The notes under the pieces: generated by a model
Database searches by the model: none
What the model saw: the letters and a program-made list of their open reading frames with translations, nothing else
Told to the model about the DNA's origin: nothing
DNA from: Candidatus Scybalocola fimicaballi
GTDB taxonomy: Bacteria > Bacteroidota > Bacteroidia > Bacteroidales > Paludibacteraceae
Length of the DNA stretch: 18,226 bases
Assembly: GCA_002317115.1 (NCBI GenBank)
Contig: DCIP01000024.1
Location: 1 to 18,226 of the forward strand
Direction of reading: 5' to 3'
Shown here: piece by piece, positions 8,041 to 16,240 of the stretch
How positions within the stretch are numbered: the first letter of the stretch is position 1
Layout of the letters: each line of letters starts with the position of its first letter
Position numbers and translations under genes: made by a program

Positions 8041-11000
8041 ATGAAGCAATTTAAGCTACTTAACAATGTTGTTGGTGGAGTTGTGTTTCTGATCTCATTG
8101 GTCGTGTACCTTCTCACTATTGAACCAACAGCCAGTTTCTGGGATTGCGGCGAGTTTATCAGTACCGCATACAAGTTAGAAATCGGACATCCACCGGGAG
8201 CGCCATTCTTTATGCTGATGGCAAGATTCTTTACGCTTTTCGCATCGGATGTTCACCAAGTAGCTAAAATGGTCAATGTGTTCTCGGCATTCATGTCGGC
8301 TTTGACTATTCTATTCCTATTCTGGACAATCACACATTTGGCAAGACGTTTGGTCATCAAAGATGAGGAGGACTTCTCTCTTGGCAACACTATCGCCATT
8401 CTTGGTGCAGGTGCAGTAGGTGCGTTGGCTTACACATTCTCCGACACATTCTGGTTCTCAGCTGTGGAGGCGGAGGTTTATGCGTCGTCTTCAATGTTCA
8501 CAGCCGTTGTCTTCTGGGCAATGCTTAAATGGGAAGACGTTGCAGACAAGCCATTTGCCAACAGATGGTTGATTCTGATTGCATATTTGATGGGACTTTC
8601 AGTAGGTGTCCACCTATTGAACTTGCTATGTATTCCTGCCCTTGTGCTTGTATACTACTTCAGAATGTACAAGTTTAGCTGGAAGGGAGTCGGAATCTCA
8701 TTCCTTATATCAGTCATTCTTTTGGCAATTATCCTATACGGTATCGTTCCAGGATTCGTGACTGTTGCCGGATGGTTTGAGTTGTTGTTCGTCAACACTC
8801 TTGGATTCTCATTCAACACTGGTGTAATTATCTACAGCATCGCACTAATCTCTTGCTTAGTAGGCGGAATCTACACTTCTTACTCTGAGAAGTATATAGG
8901 TTCAAAAATTCCGACAATTCTATTTATTGTTTCGGTAATTCTACTTGGCATTCCATTCTTCGGAAACCATATCTTTATTGGCATCATAATCATTGCCGCC
9001 ATGGTTGTTTATTTCTTTTTCTTCAAGAAGGATGATGAAGACGGAGAAAACACAACTATGCCATTGCTTAACACAGTGCTTACTTGCTTGACAGTGATCC
9101 TACTTGGATACTCGTCGTACGCAACTTTGGTTATTCGAAGCAGTGCTAACCCTACAATGGACCAGAACTCACCAGATGATGTGTTCTCATTGAAGAGTTA
9201 TTTGAATCGTGACCAGTATGGTGACACTCCTCTTCTATACGGAGAGAGCTTCGCTTCTGAGTTCAAGTATGACAAGAGCGGTTCTGTAGCAAAAGATTAT
9301 GGCGAGGATCTTTGGGCTAAGAAGATCAAAGACAACGAAAAAGAGCCAGACCAGTACTACGCATACGACAAGAAGACAAAGTATATCTACCAGGATCAGT
9401 TCTTGATGGTCTTCCCTCGTATGTACTCACGTCAAGCCAGCCACATCTCAGCTTACAAAAGTTGGTCTAACTTCACAGGAAAGAAGGTCAAGGCCGACGA
9501 CGGCAAGAAAGTGGAAGTGCCTACATTCGGCGACAACATGACATACTTCTTACGTTACCAGATTGGTTTCATGTACTGGAGATATTTCATGTGGAACTTT
9601 GTAGGTCGCCAGAACGATATTCAGGGACACGGTGAGATCACTCACGGAAACTGGATCTCAGGTATCGATTTCATTGACAGTTGGAGACTTGGAGACCAAT
9701 CGTCTCTACCAGATGATTTAAAGAACAACAAGGGAAGAAACTGTTACTACTTCTTGCCATTGATTCTTGGTCTGCTTGGTATTTTGTACCAATTCAGAGA
9801 CAAAGTTGCAAATGGCATAGGAACACAGAGTTTCTTGCTTGTCAGCATATTGTTCTTTATGACAGGTTTGGCTATTGTAGTTTACTTGAACCAATATCCA
9901 TACCAGCCACGTGAGCGAGATTATGCATACGCAGGTAGCTTCTATGCGTTCTGTATCTGGATTGGTTTGGGAGTATTATGGTTGTTCGACACAATCAAGG
10001 ACATGCTTGACAAACGAATCGCAGCATTGGTGGCTGTACTTTTGTCTTCAAGCGTACCTACAATCATGGCAATAGAGAACTGGGACGACCACGACCGTAG
10101 CGACAGATACACTTGCCGCGACTATGGTGCAAACTACTTGAAGACAATTCCTGAGAATGGTGTCATCTTCACTAATGGAGATAACGATACATTCCCATTG
10201 TGGTATAACCAGGAGGTTGAGGGTGTAGGATCAGATTGCCGCGTCGCCAACCTATCGTACTTGCAGATGGGATGGTATATCGACCAGATGCAGCGCGACG
10301 CTTACAAGTCGAAAGCACTTCCAATGGGAATGAAGAGCAAGGATTACTCTAACGGAAAGTTGGACGTAGCTTATATCGACAAGCGTATCGACAAAGAGAT
10401 CACTATCGACGAAGGATTCAAATACTTGCTTGACAAACGTACTGCTAAGCAGCTTGGATACAGAGAGGGCATCGATGTGCTTCCTTCAACTAAGCTTGTA
10501 CAGCACGTTGACAAGGACGCTGTTATTGCTGCCGGCATTGTTGATCCTAAAGACACTGTCCGTGTCATTAAGGATACAGTCATCGTAGTCAACGAGCCAA
10601 ATCCAAACAATGGCGGTAAGACAGAGCCTCGTTTGAAGCCTGCAAAAGTCGACATGACAAAGACGATTATCGAGGATATCAAGATCGACTTGAGCAAGAA
10701 ATCTTACCTTGGAAAGCAGGATTTGTTCATCCTTGACTTGATCCGCTCTAACAAGGATTGGAAGACTCCCATCTACTTCGCAGTCACAGTCGGAAGAGAC
10801 AGCTATCTTGGTCTTGACCAGTACCTTGAGCTTGAGGGTATGGCATACCGTTTGGTTCCATACAAGTCTCAGGGAGGAGTCAACACAGAGAAGATGTACG
10901 ACAACATGATGAACAAGTTCGAATGGGGTAACGTAAGTCTGCCAGGCATCTACATGGACGAGAACAACTGCCGTATGGCAAGAACATTCCGTCACATGTT

Positions 11001-11385
11001 CGTACGTCTTGCTTCTGAACTTGCAGAGGAAGGTCAGAAAGAGAAGGCAATCGAGGTGCTTGACAAGTGTATGAAAGAGATCCCTTCATACAACGTCCCT
11101 ATAGACCTTACTTCATGCAACATTGCTCACTTGTATGCAAGCCTTGGAGAGAAAGAGAAGGCAGAGCCTATCATCGACGAGATCTTCGAAATGGGTAAGC
11201 AGTATAGAGCATGGAACAAGAATCTTACAAGAGAGCAAAGAAAAGCAGCTTCTGAGGATATCACAGAACGTTTCGACATGATGAGATACATCGCAGCTAC
11301 AGCCGCAAAGGCATGCAGCAAGGAGAAAGCTGATGAAATCCGCAAAGAGGTTGAGGAGTTCTACCAGGAGATTGAGCAAGAATAA
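8041..11385 (+). CDS. DUF2723 family GT-C-type membrane glycosyltransferase
   Basis: An 1114-residue protein. The ATG at 8041 is chosen because Bacteroidetes homologues begin near MKxFKLLNN. The upstream in-frame TTG at 7996 would fall at the promoter and add a non-family Lys/Ser tail. DUF2723 proteins are multi-pass, GT-C-like, and related to human TMEM260, an O-mannosyltransferase; a role in protein or envelope glycan O-glycosylation is inferred. TM1 lies at about 10-27, followed by the first external loop IEPTASFWDCGEFIS (27-41), where D35 and E38 are the candidate catalytic acids, then IGHPPGAPFF (48-57). About ten further hydrophobic segments run to residue ~670. The soluble C-terminal part begins near NWDDHDRSDRYTCRDYGANY (680-699) and GDNDTFPLW (713-721), and ends in TPR-like helices (about 985-1075). 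The deacetylase gene follows after 7 nt, so the two are probably cotranscribed. Confidence 0.87.
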   Translation: MKQFKLLNNVVGGVVFLISLVVYLLTIEPTASFWDCGEFISTAYKLEIGHPPGAPFFMLMARFFTLFASDVHQVAKMVNVFSAFMSALTILFLFWTITHLARRLVIKDEEDFSLGNTIAILGAGAVGALAYTFSDTFWFSAVEAEVYASSSMFTAVVFWAMLKWEDVADKPFANRWLILIAYLMGLSVGVHLLNLLCIPALVLVYYFRMYKFSWKGVGISFLISVILLAIILYGIVPGFVTVAGWFELLFVNTLGFSFNTGVIIYSIALISCLVGGIYTSYSEKYIGSKIPTILFIVSVILLGIPFFGNHIFIGIIIIAAMVVYFFFFKKDDEDGENTTMPLLNTVLTCLTVILLGYSSYATLVIRSSANPTMDQNSPDDVFSLKSYLNRDQYGDTPLLYGESFASEFKYDKSGSVAKDYGEDLWAKKIKDNEKEPDQYYAYDKKTKYIYQDQFLMVFPRMYSRQASHISAYKSWSNFTGKKVKADDGKKVEVPTFGDNMTYFLRYQIGFMYWRYFMWNFVGRQNDIQGHGEITHGNWISGIDFIDSWRLGDQSSLPDDLKNNKGRNCYYFLPLILGLLGILYQFRDKVANGIGTQSFLLVSILFFMTGLAIVVYLNQYPYQPRERDYAYAGSFYAFCIWIGLGVLWLFDTIKDMLDKRIAALVAVLLSSSVPTIMAIENWDDHDRSDRYTCRDYGANYLKTIPENGVIFTNGDNDTFPLWYNQEVEGVGSDCRVANLSYLQMGWYIDQMQRDAYKSKALPMGMKSKDYSNGKLDVAYIDKRIDKEITIDEGFKYLLDKRTAKQLGYREGIDVLPSTKLVQHVDKDAVIAAGIVDPKDTVRVIKDTVIVVNEPNPNNGGKTEPRLKPAKVDMTKTIIEDIKIDLSKKSYLGKQDLFILDLIRSNKDWKTPIYFAVTVGRDSYLGLDQYLELEGMAYRLVPYKSQGGVNTEKMYDNMMNKFEWGNVSLPGIYMDENNCRMARTFRHMFVRLASELAEEGQKEKAIEVLDKCMKEIPSYNVPIDLTSCNIAHLYASLGEKEKAEPIIDEIFEMGKQYRAWNKNLTREQRKAASEDITERFDMMRYIAATAAKACSKEKADEIRKEVEEFYQEIEQE

Positions 11386-11392
11386 TTAACTG

Positions 11393-12010
11393 ATGATTAT
11401 AGAACAACCACCACGTCTGTTCAGGGCATTGTTTCCCTGGACGACGTGGCGTATTAAAAAGCAGGAAGAGAAATCCGTTTATCTCACATTCGACGACGGT
11501 CCGATCCCAGAAGTGACGGAATGGGTGCTTGACACACTCGACCGCTATAATGTGAAGGCTACTTTTTTCTGTGTTGGAGATAACGTCCGCAAATATCCGG
11601 ACATCTTCAAGATGGTGGTGGAGAGAGGACACAACGTCGGCAACCACACCTATAATCATCTCCGTTCGTGGGGCACATCAGCCAAACGCTACTGCGAGAA
11701 CGTGGAGAAAGCCAACCAGCTTATTCATTCCCCACTCTTTCGCCCTCCACACGGAATAATTCGTCCTACCACTATTCTCTTTCTCAGAAAGAAATATAAG
11801 ATTGTGATGTGGGACGTGGTGACAAGAGATTACAACAAGAATCTCACTCCTGATGACATCTTCGACAAAGTGAAGAAATATGCCAGAAACGGATCCATCA
11901 TCGTCTTCCATGATTCTTTGAAATCAAGGAAAAACATAGAAGGTGCTTTGGCAAGAAGCATCGAATGGCTCCTAAAAGAAGGCTATTCTTTCAAAAAAAT
12001 TGATTATTAA
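11393..12010 (+). CDS. Polysaccharide deacetylase family protein (NodB fold)
   Basis: A 205-residue carbohydrate esterase 4-type enzyme that would remove N- or O-acetyl groups from a glycan. All five NodB motifs are present: TFDDGP (32-37) with D34 as base and D35 as metal ligand, HTYNH (85-89) with the two metal His, RPPHG (117-121), MWDVVTRDY (139-147) and VFHDS (171-175) with the catalytic His H173. There is no signal peptide or membrane anchor: the N-terminus reads MIIEQPPRLFRALFPW, so either the protein acts in the cytoplasm or at its inner-membrane face, or it is exported by an unseen route. It starts 7 nt after the DUF2723 gene, suggesting joint action on an envelope glycan or glycoconjugate (inference). 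The substrate (peptidoglycan, lipid-linked sugar or other) is open. Confidence 0.9.
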   Translation: MIIEQPPRLFRALFPWTTWRIKKQEEKSVYLTFDDGPIPEVTEWVLDTLDRYNVKATFFCVGDNVRKYPDIFKMVVERGHNVGNHTYNHLRSWGTSAKRYCENVEKANQLIHSPLFRPPHGIIRPTTILFLRKKYKIVMWDVVTRDYNKNLTPDDIFDKVKKYARNGSIIVFHDSLKSRKNIEGALARSIEWLLKEGYSFKKIDY

Positions 12011-12017
12011 ACATCCA

Positions 12018-12061
12018 TAGAGACGCGGCACTCCACAAAGACGCAGCACGCAACGTCTCTA
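12018..12061 (+). repeat. Palindromic intergenic repeat (TAGAGACG..CGTCTCTA) upstream of purD
   Basis: tagagacg (12018-12025) and cgtctcta (12054-12061) are perfect inverted 8-mers. Inside, agacgcggcac (12021-12031) recurs as agacgcagcac (12039-12049) with one change, and agacg (12039-12043) can pair with cgtct (12054-12058). The layout resembles the widespread GTAGAGACGC..GCGTCTCTAC REP-like palindromes, here partly decayed. It fills the 72-nt gap between the deacetylase and purD genes and may act as a transcript-end or mRNA-stabilising hairpin. Confidence 0.6.
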
Positions 12062-12082
12062 CGGGAAAAAAACAAAACATAG

Positions 12083-13381
12083 ATGAACGTACTAATATTG
12101 GGAAGCGGAGGTAGAGAGAACGCCTTGGCTTGGAAGATTAGAGAGAGCAAGAAAGTAGACAACCTTTTCGTTGCACCAGGTAACGCTGGAACAGAGCTTC
12201 TTACAAGAGAGGTCAACGGAAAGACTGTAGGTTGCAAGAACGTAGCCATGAAGGCTGACGATTTCGACGCGATCAAGAAATTCGTGCTTGAGAACGACAT
12301 CGAAATGGTAGTCGTAGGTCCAGAGGATCCACTTGTAAAGGGTATCTACGATTATTTCAAGAACGACGCTGCACTAAAGAGCATCAAGGTGATCGGACCA
12401 TCTAAGGAAGGCGCAAGATTGGAAGGAAGCAAAGACTTCGCCAAGGCATTTATGATGCGTCACAACATTCCAACCGCAAGATACAAGAGTTTCACAAACG
12501 AGACAATCGAGGATGCATTCGCATTCCTTGCTGAGCTTGAGGCTCCATACGTGCTAAAAGCAGACGGTTTGGCTGCTGGTAAGGGTGTGCTTATCCTTAA
12601 CACACTTGAGGAGGCTAAGGCAGAGCTTAAGACAATGTTGACTGGTAAATTTGGTGACGCCAGCAAGACAGTTGTCATCGAGGAGTTCTTGTCAGGTATC
12701 GAGTGCTCTGTATTCGTTCTTTCAGATGGAAAGAACTATAAGGTACTTCCTGTAGCAAAAGACTACAAGCGTATCGGTGAGGGAGACAAGGGACTTAACA
12801 CAGGTGGTATGGGAGCCGTTTCTCCAGTGCCATTCGCTGACAAGACATTCATGAAGAAGGTTGAGGAGCGCATCATCATCCCTACAGTAGAAGGTTTGGC
12901 AAAAGAAAACATCACATACAAAGGTTTCATCTTCCTTGGTTTGATCAACGTGAAGAACGAGCCAATGGTAATCGAGTACAACGTACGTATGGGAGATCCA
13001 GAGACAGAGGCTGTCATGCTTCGTGTCAAGGGAGACTTGGTTGACGCATTCGAGGGTGTTGCTGCAGGAGACTTGAACAAGCGCACACTTGAGGAGGACG
13101 AGCGTACAGCTGTAACTGTGATGTTGGTGTCTGGTGGTTATCCAGAAGAGTACGAGAAGAACAAGGTCATCACTGGTCTTGACAAGGTGAAGGATTCAAT
13201 CGCATTCCATGCAGGCACAAAGATGGTAGATGGCAAGGTATTGACAAACGGTGGACGAGTAATCTCAATCAGTTCATACGGTGCCACAAAGGCAGAGGCT
13301 CTTGCCAAGTCGTTCGCTAACGCACAGGTTATCGACTTCGAGAAGAAATACTTCCGTCGCGATATCGGATTCGATTTATAA
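12083..13381 (+). CDS. purD: Phosphoribosylamine-glycine ligase (GAR synthetase)
   Basis: Catalyses ATP-dependent joining of glycine to 5-phosphoribosylamine, the second step of de novo purine synthesis, in the cytoplasm. Its 432 residues are the normal length. Motifs in order: the N-terminal loop [14 protein letters not shown] (6-19), [12 protein letters not shown] (76-87), [20 protein letters not shown] (104-123), the ATP-grasp segment [14 protein letters not shown] (156-169), [20 protein letters not shown] (229-248) and the metal-binding [12 protein letters not shown] (298-309). One oddity: the usual GGREHA reads GGRENA here, with N13 in place of His. There are no other pur genes in the window, so it stands alone between two palindromic repeat elements and may be its own transcription unit. 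No clear TAnnTTTG box was found in the 72-nt upstream gap; the leader gggaaaaaaacaaaacatag is A-rich. Confidence 0.97.
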   Translation: MNVLILGSGGRENALAWKIRESKKVDNLFVAPGNAGTELLTREVNGKTVGCKNVAMKADDFDAIKKFVLENDIEMVVVGPEDPLVKGIYDYFKNDAALKSIKVIGPSKEGARLEGSKDFAKAFMMRHNIPTARYKSFTNETIEDAFAFLAELEAPYVLKADGLAAGKGVLILNTLEEAKAELKTMLTGKFGDASKTVVIEEFLSGIECSVFVLSDGKNYKVLPVAKDYKRIGEGDKGLNTGGMGAVSPVPFADKTFMKKVEERIIIPTVEGLAKENITYKGFIFLGLINVKNEPMVIEYNVRMGDPETEAVMLRVKGDLVDAFEGVAAGDLNKRTLEEDERTAVTVMLVSGGYPEEYEKNKVITGLDKVKDSIAFHAGTKMVDGKVLTNGGRVISISSYGATKAEALAKSFANAQVIDFEKKYFRRDIGFDL

Positions 13382-13390
13382 TTTTGTAAT

Positions 13391-13415
13391 GTAGGGGCGA
13401 CCCCTGTGGTCGCCC
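13391..13415 (+). repeat. Palindromic repeat (GTAGGGGCGACC..GGTCGCCC) downstream of purD
   Basis: gggcgacc (13395-13402) and ggtcgccc (13408-13415) form a perfect 8-bp GC-rich stem around the loop cctgt, 14 nt after the purD stop. The element belongs in appearance to the GTAGGGGCGACC(C)..TGTGGTCGCCC palindromes scattered through Bacteroidetes intergenic regions (recalled, not searched). It may end the purD transcript, although only a short T-containing tract (atattt) follows. Confidence 0.65.
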
Positions 13416-13445
13416 ATATTTAATAAATCCAACAACCACAGAAAG

Positions 13446-14450
13446 ATGTACAACGGTAGTTTTCAAGACAAAGTAAAACCATCATTAGTCGCATACATAG
13501 TCATTGTGTGCGTCGCTCTTTTGTTGTGGTTGATTCCATTCAACGCCACTTTCCTTCTCTCGGAAGCGGGAAATCTAAGATTCATGACGTTGATGGAAAG
13601 TTTGGTTGAAGTGCCGACGTTAGTGACCTACTGGGTGAATTTTGCAATTATCCTGTTGATTGGTTTTACGTTAGGGCTCATCAACAGTGCATTTTCGCTA
13701 TTGAAAGCGCCAACAATACTACCGACGGTGCTGTGTATATTTGTAATGATCATTTCACTTGAGAAAGAGGCCATCAACTATTGTTATTTCCTCACATTGA
13801 TAGAATTAGCAATCATTGCCTCGGCATTTGCGTTGTCGGAGAGTTTTCATGAATTACACTCCTTCAATATCGGTGGATTAATCACAATAGGTTCTGTAGT
13901 CTACACTCCATTCTCACTCAACGTGATTCCAGTGCTTGCGTTCCTTTACTTTAGCAACCGTCTTCAGTTAAAGACCGTGTTGAGCATCATAATCGGTGGG
14001 CTTACAATCGCCATCTATGCAGTGGCGGGAATATACCAGTTGGGCTACTTTGATGGAATATCGTGGACAGCGGCACCAAGCTTCAGTCTGAATGACTTCT
14101 CTGAATTTGAAAAATTCGGAAGATTCAGCAAGATATTCTACACATATCTTCTTGCATTTATCTTCGTCTGCGTGATGCGTCTTTCGAGCCACTTCAGCAA
14201 CAAGAGTATCCAGCAACGAGGAAAATATTCATTGTTAGTGGTGATTATCGCGCTTGCAACATTCTTCGCCGTGACTATGAACTTCGGATTTGAGTCGATG
14301 TTGAGCACAATCATCACACTCGGCACCTTCTGTATAGGTGGAGCCGTCACTCTATTTTACAGACGAGAACTAATCATCACATGGATGTACCATCTGTTCG
14401 TTTTGATGTCAGTCGGTTATCTTGTGGTGAAACTAATCGGATTGGAATAG
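13446..14450 (+). CDS. Polytopic membrane protein, function not recognised
   Basis: A 334-residue protein that is mostly hydrophobic, with about nine probable membrane segments (for example around 14-33, 62-81, 90-105, 114-130, 141-167, 176-200, 232-247, 262-277 and 312-330). The soluble stretches are short; the longest, GYFDGISWTAAPSFSLNDFS (202-221), leads into an F/E-rich segment between membrane helices. No catalytic signature was identified. It resembles conserved Bacteroidetes multi-pass proteins of the DUF6427 kind in size and topology, but this is a weak impression. The next gene starts after one base, so the protein is probably translated with the YqaA-like membrane protein, the surface lipoprotein and MnmG. 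The palindrome at 13391-13415 lies just upstream. Confidence 0.72.
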   Translation: MYNGSFQDKVKPSLVAYIVIVCVALLLWLIPFNATFLLSEAGNLRFMTLMESLVEVPTLVTYWVNFAIILLIGFTLGLINSAFSLLKAPTILPTVLCIFVMIISLEKEAINYCYFLTLIELAIIASAFALSESFHELHSFNIGGLITIGSVVYTPFSLNVIPVLAFLYFSNRLQLKTVLSIIIGGLTIAIYAVAGIYQLGYFDGISWTAAPSFSLNDFSEFEKFGRFSKIFYTYLLAFIFVCVMRLSSHFSNKSIQQRGKYSLLVVIIALATFFAVTMNFGFESMLSTIITLGTFCIGGAVTLFYRRELIITWMYHLFVLMSVGYLVVKLIGLE

Positions 14451-14451
14451 T

Positions 14452-14910
14452 ATGGATTTGACTTGGCTTGCGGAATACGGATGTTGGGGACTGTTTTTAG
14501 CTGCATTTCTGGCTGCGACGGTACTACCCTTGCCTTCTGAGGCAGTATTTTCAATAGTCTGGGCATCAGGAGCCAACACATACTATGTCCTGTTGGCTGC
14601 CATAGCAGGCAACACACTTGGAGCCATGACCTGCTACGCCTTAGGATATATAGGAAAGACGGAATGGCTTACAAAATACTGTGGCCTTGACGAAGCCAAA
14701 GTGGAAAAGGCAAAGAATTGGGTGCAGCAACGAGGCATCTGGCTTGGGTTCTTTTCCTTCACTCCCGGCATCGGAGATTTCATTGTCATGGCACTCGGAT
14801 TGATGCGTTCTCCATTCTGGGGCGTATTGTTCTGGGTTCTATTCGGAAAGACAGTGAGATATGCCGTTTGGCTGGCAATTACATACGGAGCATTTAGTTT
14901 ATTCAATTAA
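14452..14910 (+). CDS. YqaA/DedA-like (VTT domain) inner-membrane protein
   Basis: A small 152-residue multi-pass protein of the SNARE-associated/VTT (DedA-like) superfamily, closest in form to YqaA. Signatures are LPLPSEAVF (25-33) with acidic E30 after the first hydrophobic segment, GNTLGAMTCYALGYIGK (53-69), FSFTPGIGDFIVMALGLMRS (101-120) and FGKTVRYAVW (131-140). DedA-family proteins are linked to lipid scrambling or recycling of undecaprenyl phosphate and to membrane homeostasis; whether YqaA-type members share that activity is not established here. It begins one base after the stop of the upstream membrane-protein gene and ends three bases before the lipoprotein gene, consistent with translational coupling. 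Confidence 0.87.
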   Translation: MDLTWLAEYGCWGLFLAAFLAATVLPLPSEAVFSIVWASGANTYYVLLAAIAGNTLGAMTCYALGYIGKTEWLTKYCGLDEAKVEKAKNWVQQRGIWLGFFSFTPGIGDFIVMALGLMRSPFWGVLFWVLFGKTVRYAVWLAITYGAFSLFN

Positions 14911-14913
14911 TAT

Positions 14914-16239
14914 ATGAAACTACGCTTAAATATGGGCAACCGCAAAGGATCGGCCCTACGCAATTTACTACTATACATAACTGCTTTCACATTAGCGGCA
15001 GTAAATACAAGTTGTAAGGACGACGAGGAGTCTGACACACCGGATCCAAGAATCCGCCGCGTGGTCATTCCTCAAATAGGAAACAATGTTGTGTTTATTG
15101 TCAACGACGTGGAAGGCAAGATTTATAACTACGACTCTTTGACTTATGGCACAAGAGTAGACTCGTTATATCCAAGTTTTTACGCATACAACACAAACTC
15201 CATTAGTCTGAAATACGCGTACGATGGTGTTAACTTCGTTGATTTTAGAAACACAGTGGCAATGGATTTGTCAAAGCCTTTAAAAATTGTTTCTACCAAC
15301 CTTGAAGACAACTCTACGAAAGAATACGTTGTTGATGTCCGCGTACACAAATATGATGTTGAAGCATTTCAATGGACTAATGTAGGCTCAATAGCAGAAT
15401 TGAATGAGAGTGCTCTTTCTCAGAAATCAATTATGCACGACAATAAAATGTGGCAATTCATCCAGACTGCAACAGCATGCAAAGCATTGTATTCTGTCGA
15501 CGGTAAGCAGTGGGTAAGCACTCCCGTCGCATCGGCAGAGACTTTAGAATTATCAACTCTATGCAATATTGGAGATTCTCTTTTCGCGCAAAGCACCACT
15601 GGAGCCATCTATGCTGCGAACTTCAACAATTTGCAATTCAACAAGTTTGATGCCATTCATAGTGGACAACTACTATACGCGCTCGACAACCAAATCTGGA
15701 TGCTTGACGGAAGCGACATCAAATCGTACAGCAAAAGCGGAGAGCCAAAAATATCGCAGCCACTTCCTGAGAAATTTGTGGTAGACACGCTTTGCCCGTT
15801 CACAGCTCCAAGTGGAAACACAATTCTTGGCTACCTTTACGCTAAAAAAGGAGACTACTCAGAAATATGGGCTGCCGACAGATATGGCAACATAGAATGT
15901 CTTACAGACGCATCTAAGAAAATCCCATACATGAATAAAGCCATCACATTCAGTTATGAGAATAATCTTAGCATTATTGGAGGAATTGGCATAGACGGAT
16001 CATACTCAACAAAATGTTATACTTCTGACAACAGTGGTTTGTCGTGGACAATTGACGAGCACAAGGACCTTGCCAATACAGTAGGAACGTTGTACGACGC
16101 TGGAATCTTCCAGATAGGTTACAAGGGCGAGTTCATCCTCGTCGGTGGAAAGTCAGCCAATGGTCAGAGCAACAATGTTTGGGCACTACGTCTTAAAAAA
16201 CTTCTTCTTGAGGAGTCGTTTCTTAACAAGATAAAATAA
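14914..16239 (+). CDS. DUF6242-type surface lipoprotein
   Basis: A 441-residue exported protein. A hydrophobic signal (about 16-30) leads to Cys34 in the context [13 protein letters not shown]. The lipobox is relaxed, and the K-D-D-E-E run right after Cys matches the Bacteroidetes lipoprotein export signal (Lys followed by acidic residues), so display on the outer face of the outer membrane is likely. The N-terminal part (about 45-150) is beta-rich and ends in [20 protein letters not shown], a form typical of DUF6242 proteins. The rest has repeated W/Y-containing blades ([30 protein letters not shown]) suggestive of a beta-propeller. An internal ATG at codon 7 (MGNRKGS) is an alternative start. 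It begins 3 nt after the YqaA-like gene and ends one base before mnmG. The ligand is unknown. Confidence 0.83.
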   Translation: MKLRLNMGNRKGSALRNLLLYITAFTLAAVNTSCKDDEESDTPDPRIRRVVIPQIGNNVVFIVNDVEGKIYNYDSLTYGTRVDSLYPSFYAYNTNSISLKYAYDGVNFVDFRNTVAMDLSKPLKIVSTNLEDNSTKEYVVDVRVHKYDVEAFQWTNVGSIAELNESALSQKSIMHDNKMWQFIQTATACKALYSVDGKQWVSTPVASAETLELSTLCNIGDSLFAQSTTGAIYAANFNNLQFNKFDAIHSGQLLYALDNQIWMLDGSDIKSYSKSGEPKISQPLPEKFVVDTLCPFTAPSGNTILGYLYAKKGDYSEIWAADRYGNIECLTDASKKIPYMNKAITFSYENNLSIIGGIGIDGSYSTKCYTSDNSGLSWTIDEHKDLANTVGTLYDAGIFQIGYKGEFILVGGKSANGQSNNVWALRLKKLLLEESFLNKIK

Positions 16240-16240
16240 A

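Noticed and set aside
10486..10995. 169-codon minus-strand frame opposite the DUF2723 gene
   Set aside because: It is a shadow of the codon bias of the plus-strand gene; the translation has no recognisable motif and starts in the middle of a conserved family region.
11297..11659. Minus-strand frame spanning the DUF2723/deacetylase junction
   Set aside because: It crosses two well-supported genes and a 7-nt gap, leaving no room for regulatory signals; the predicted peptide is not protein-like.
12018..12061. CRISPR-like or tandem-repeat array upstream of purD
   Set aside because: There are only two imperfect 11-mers inside one palindrome, with no regular spacers or cas genes.
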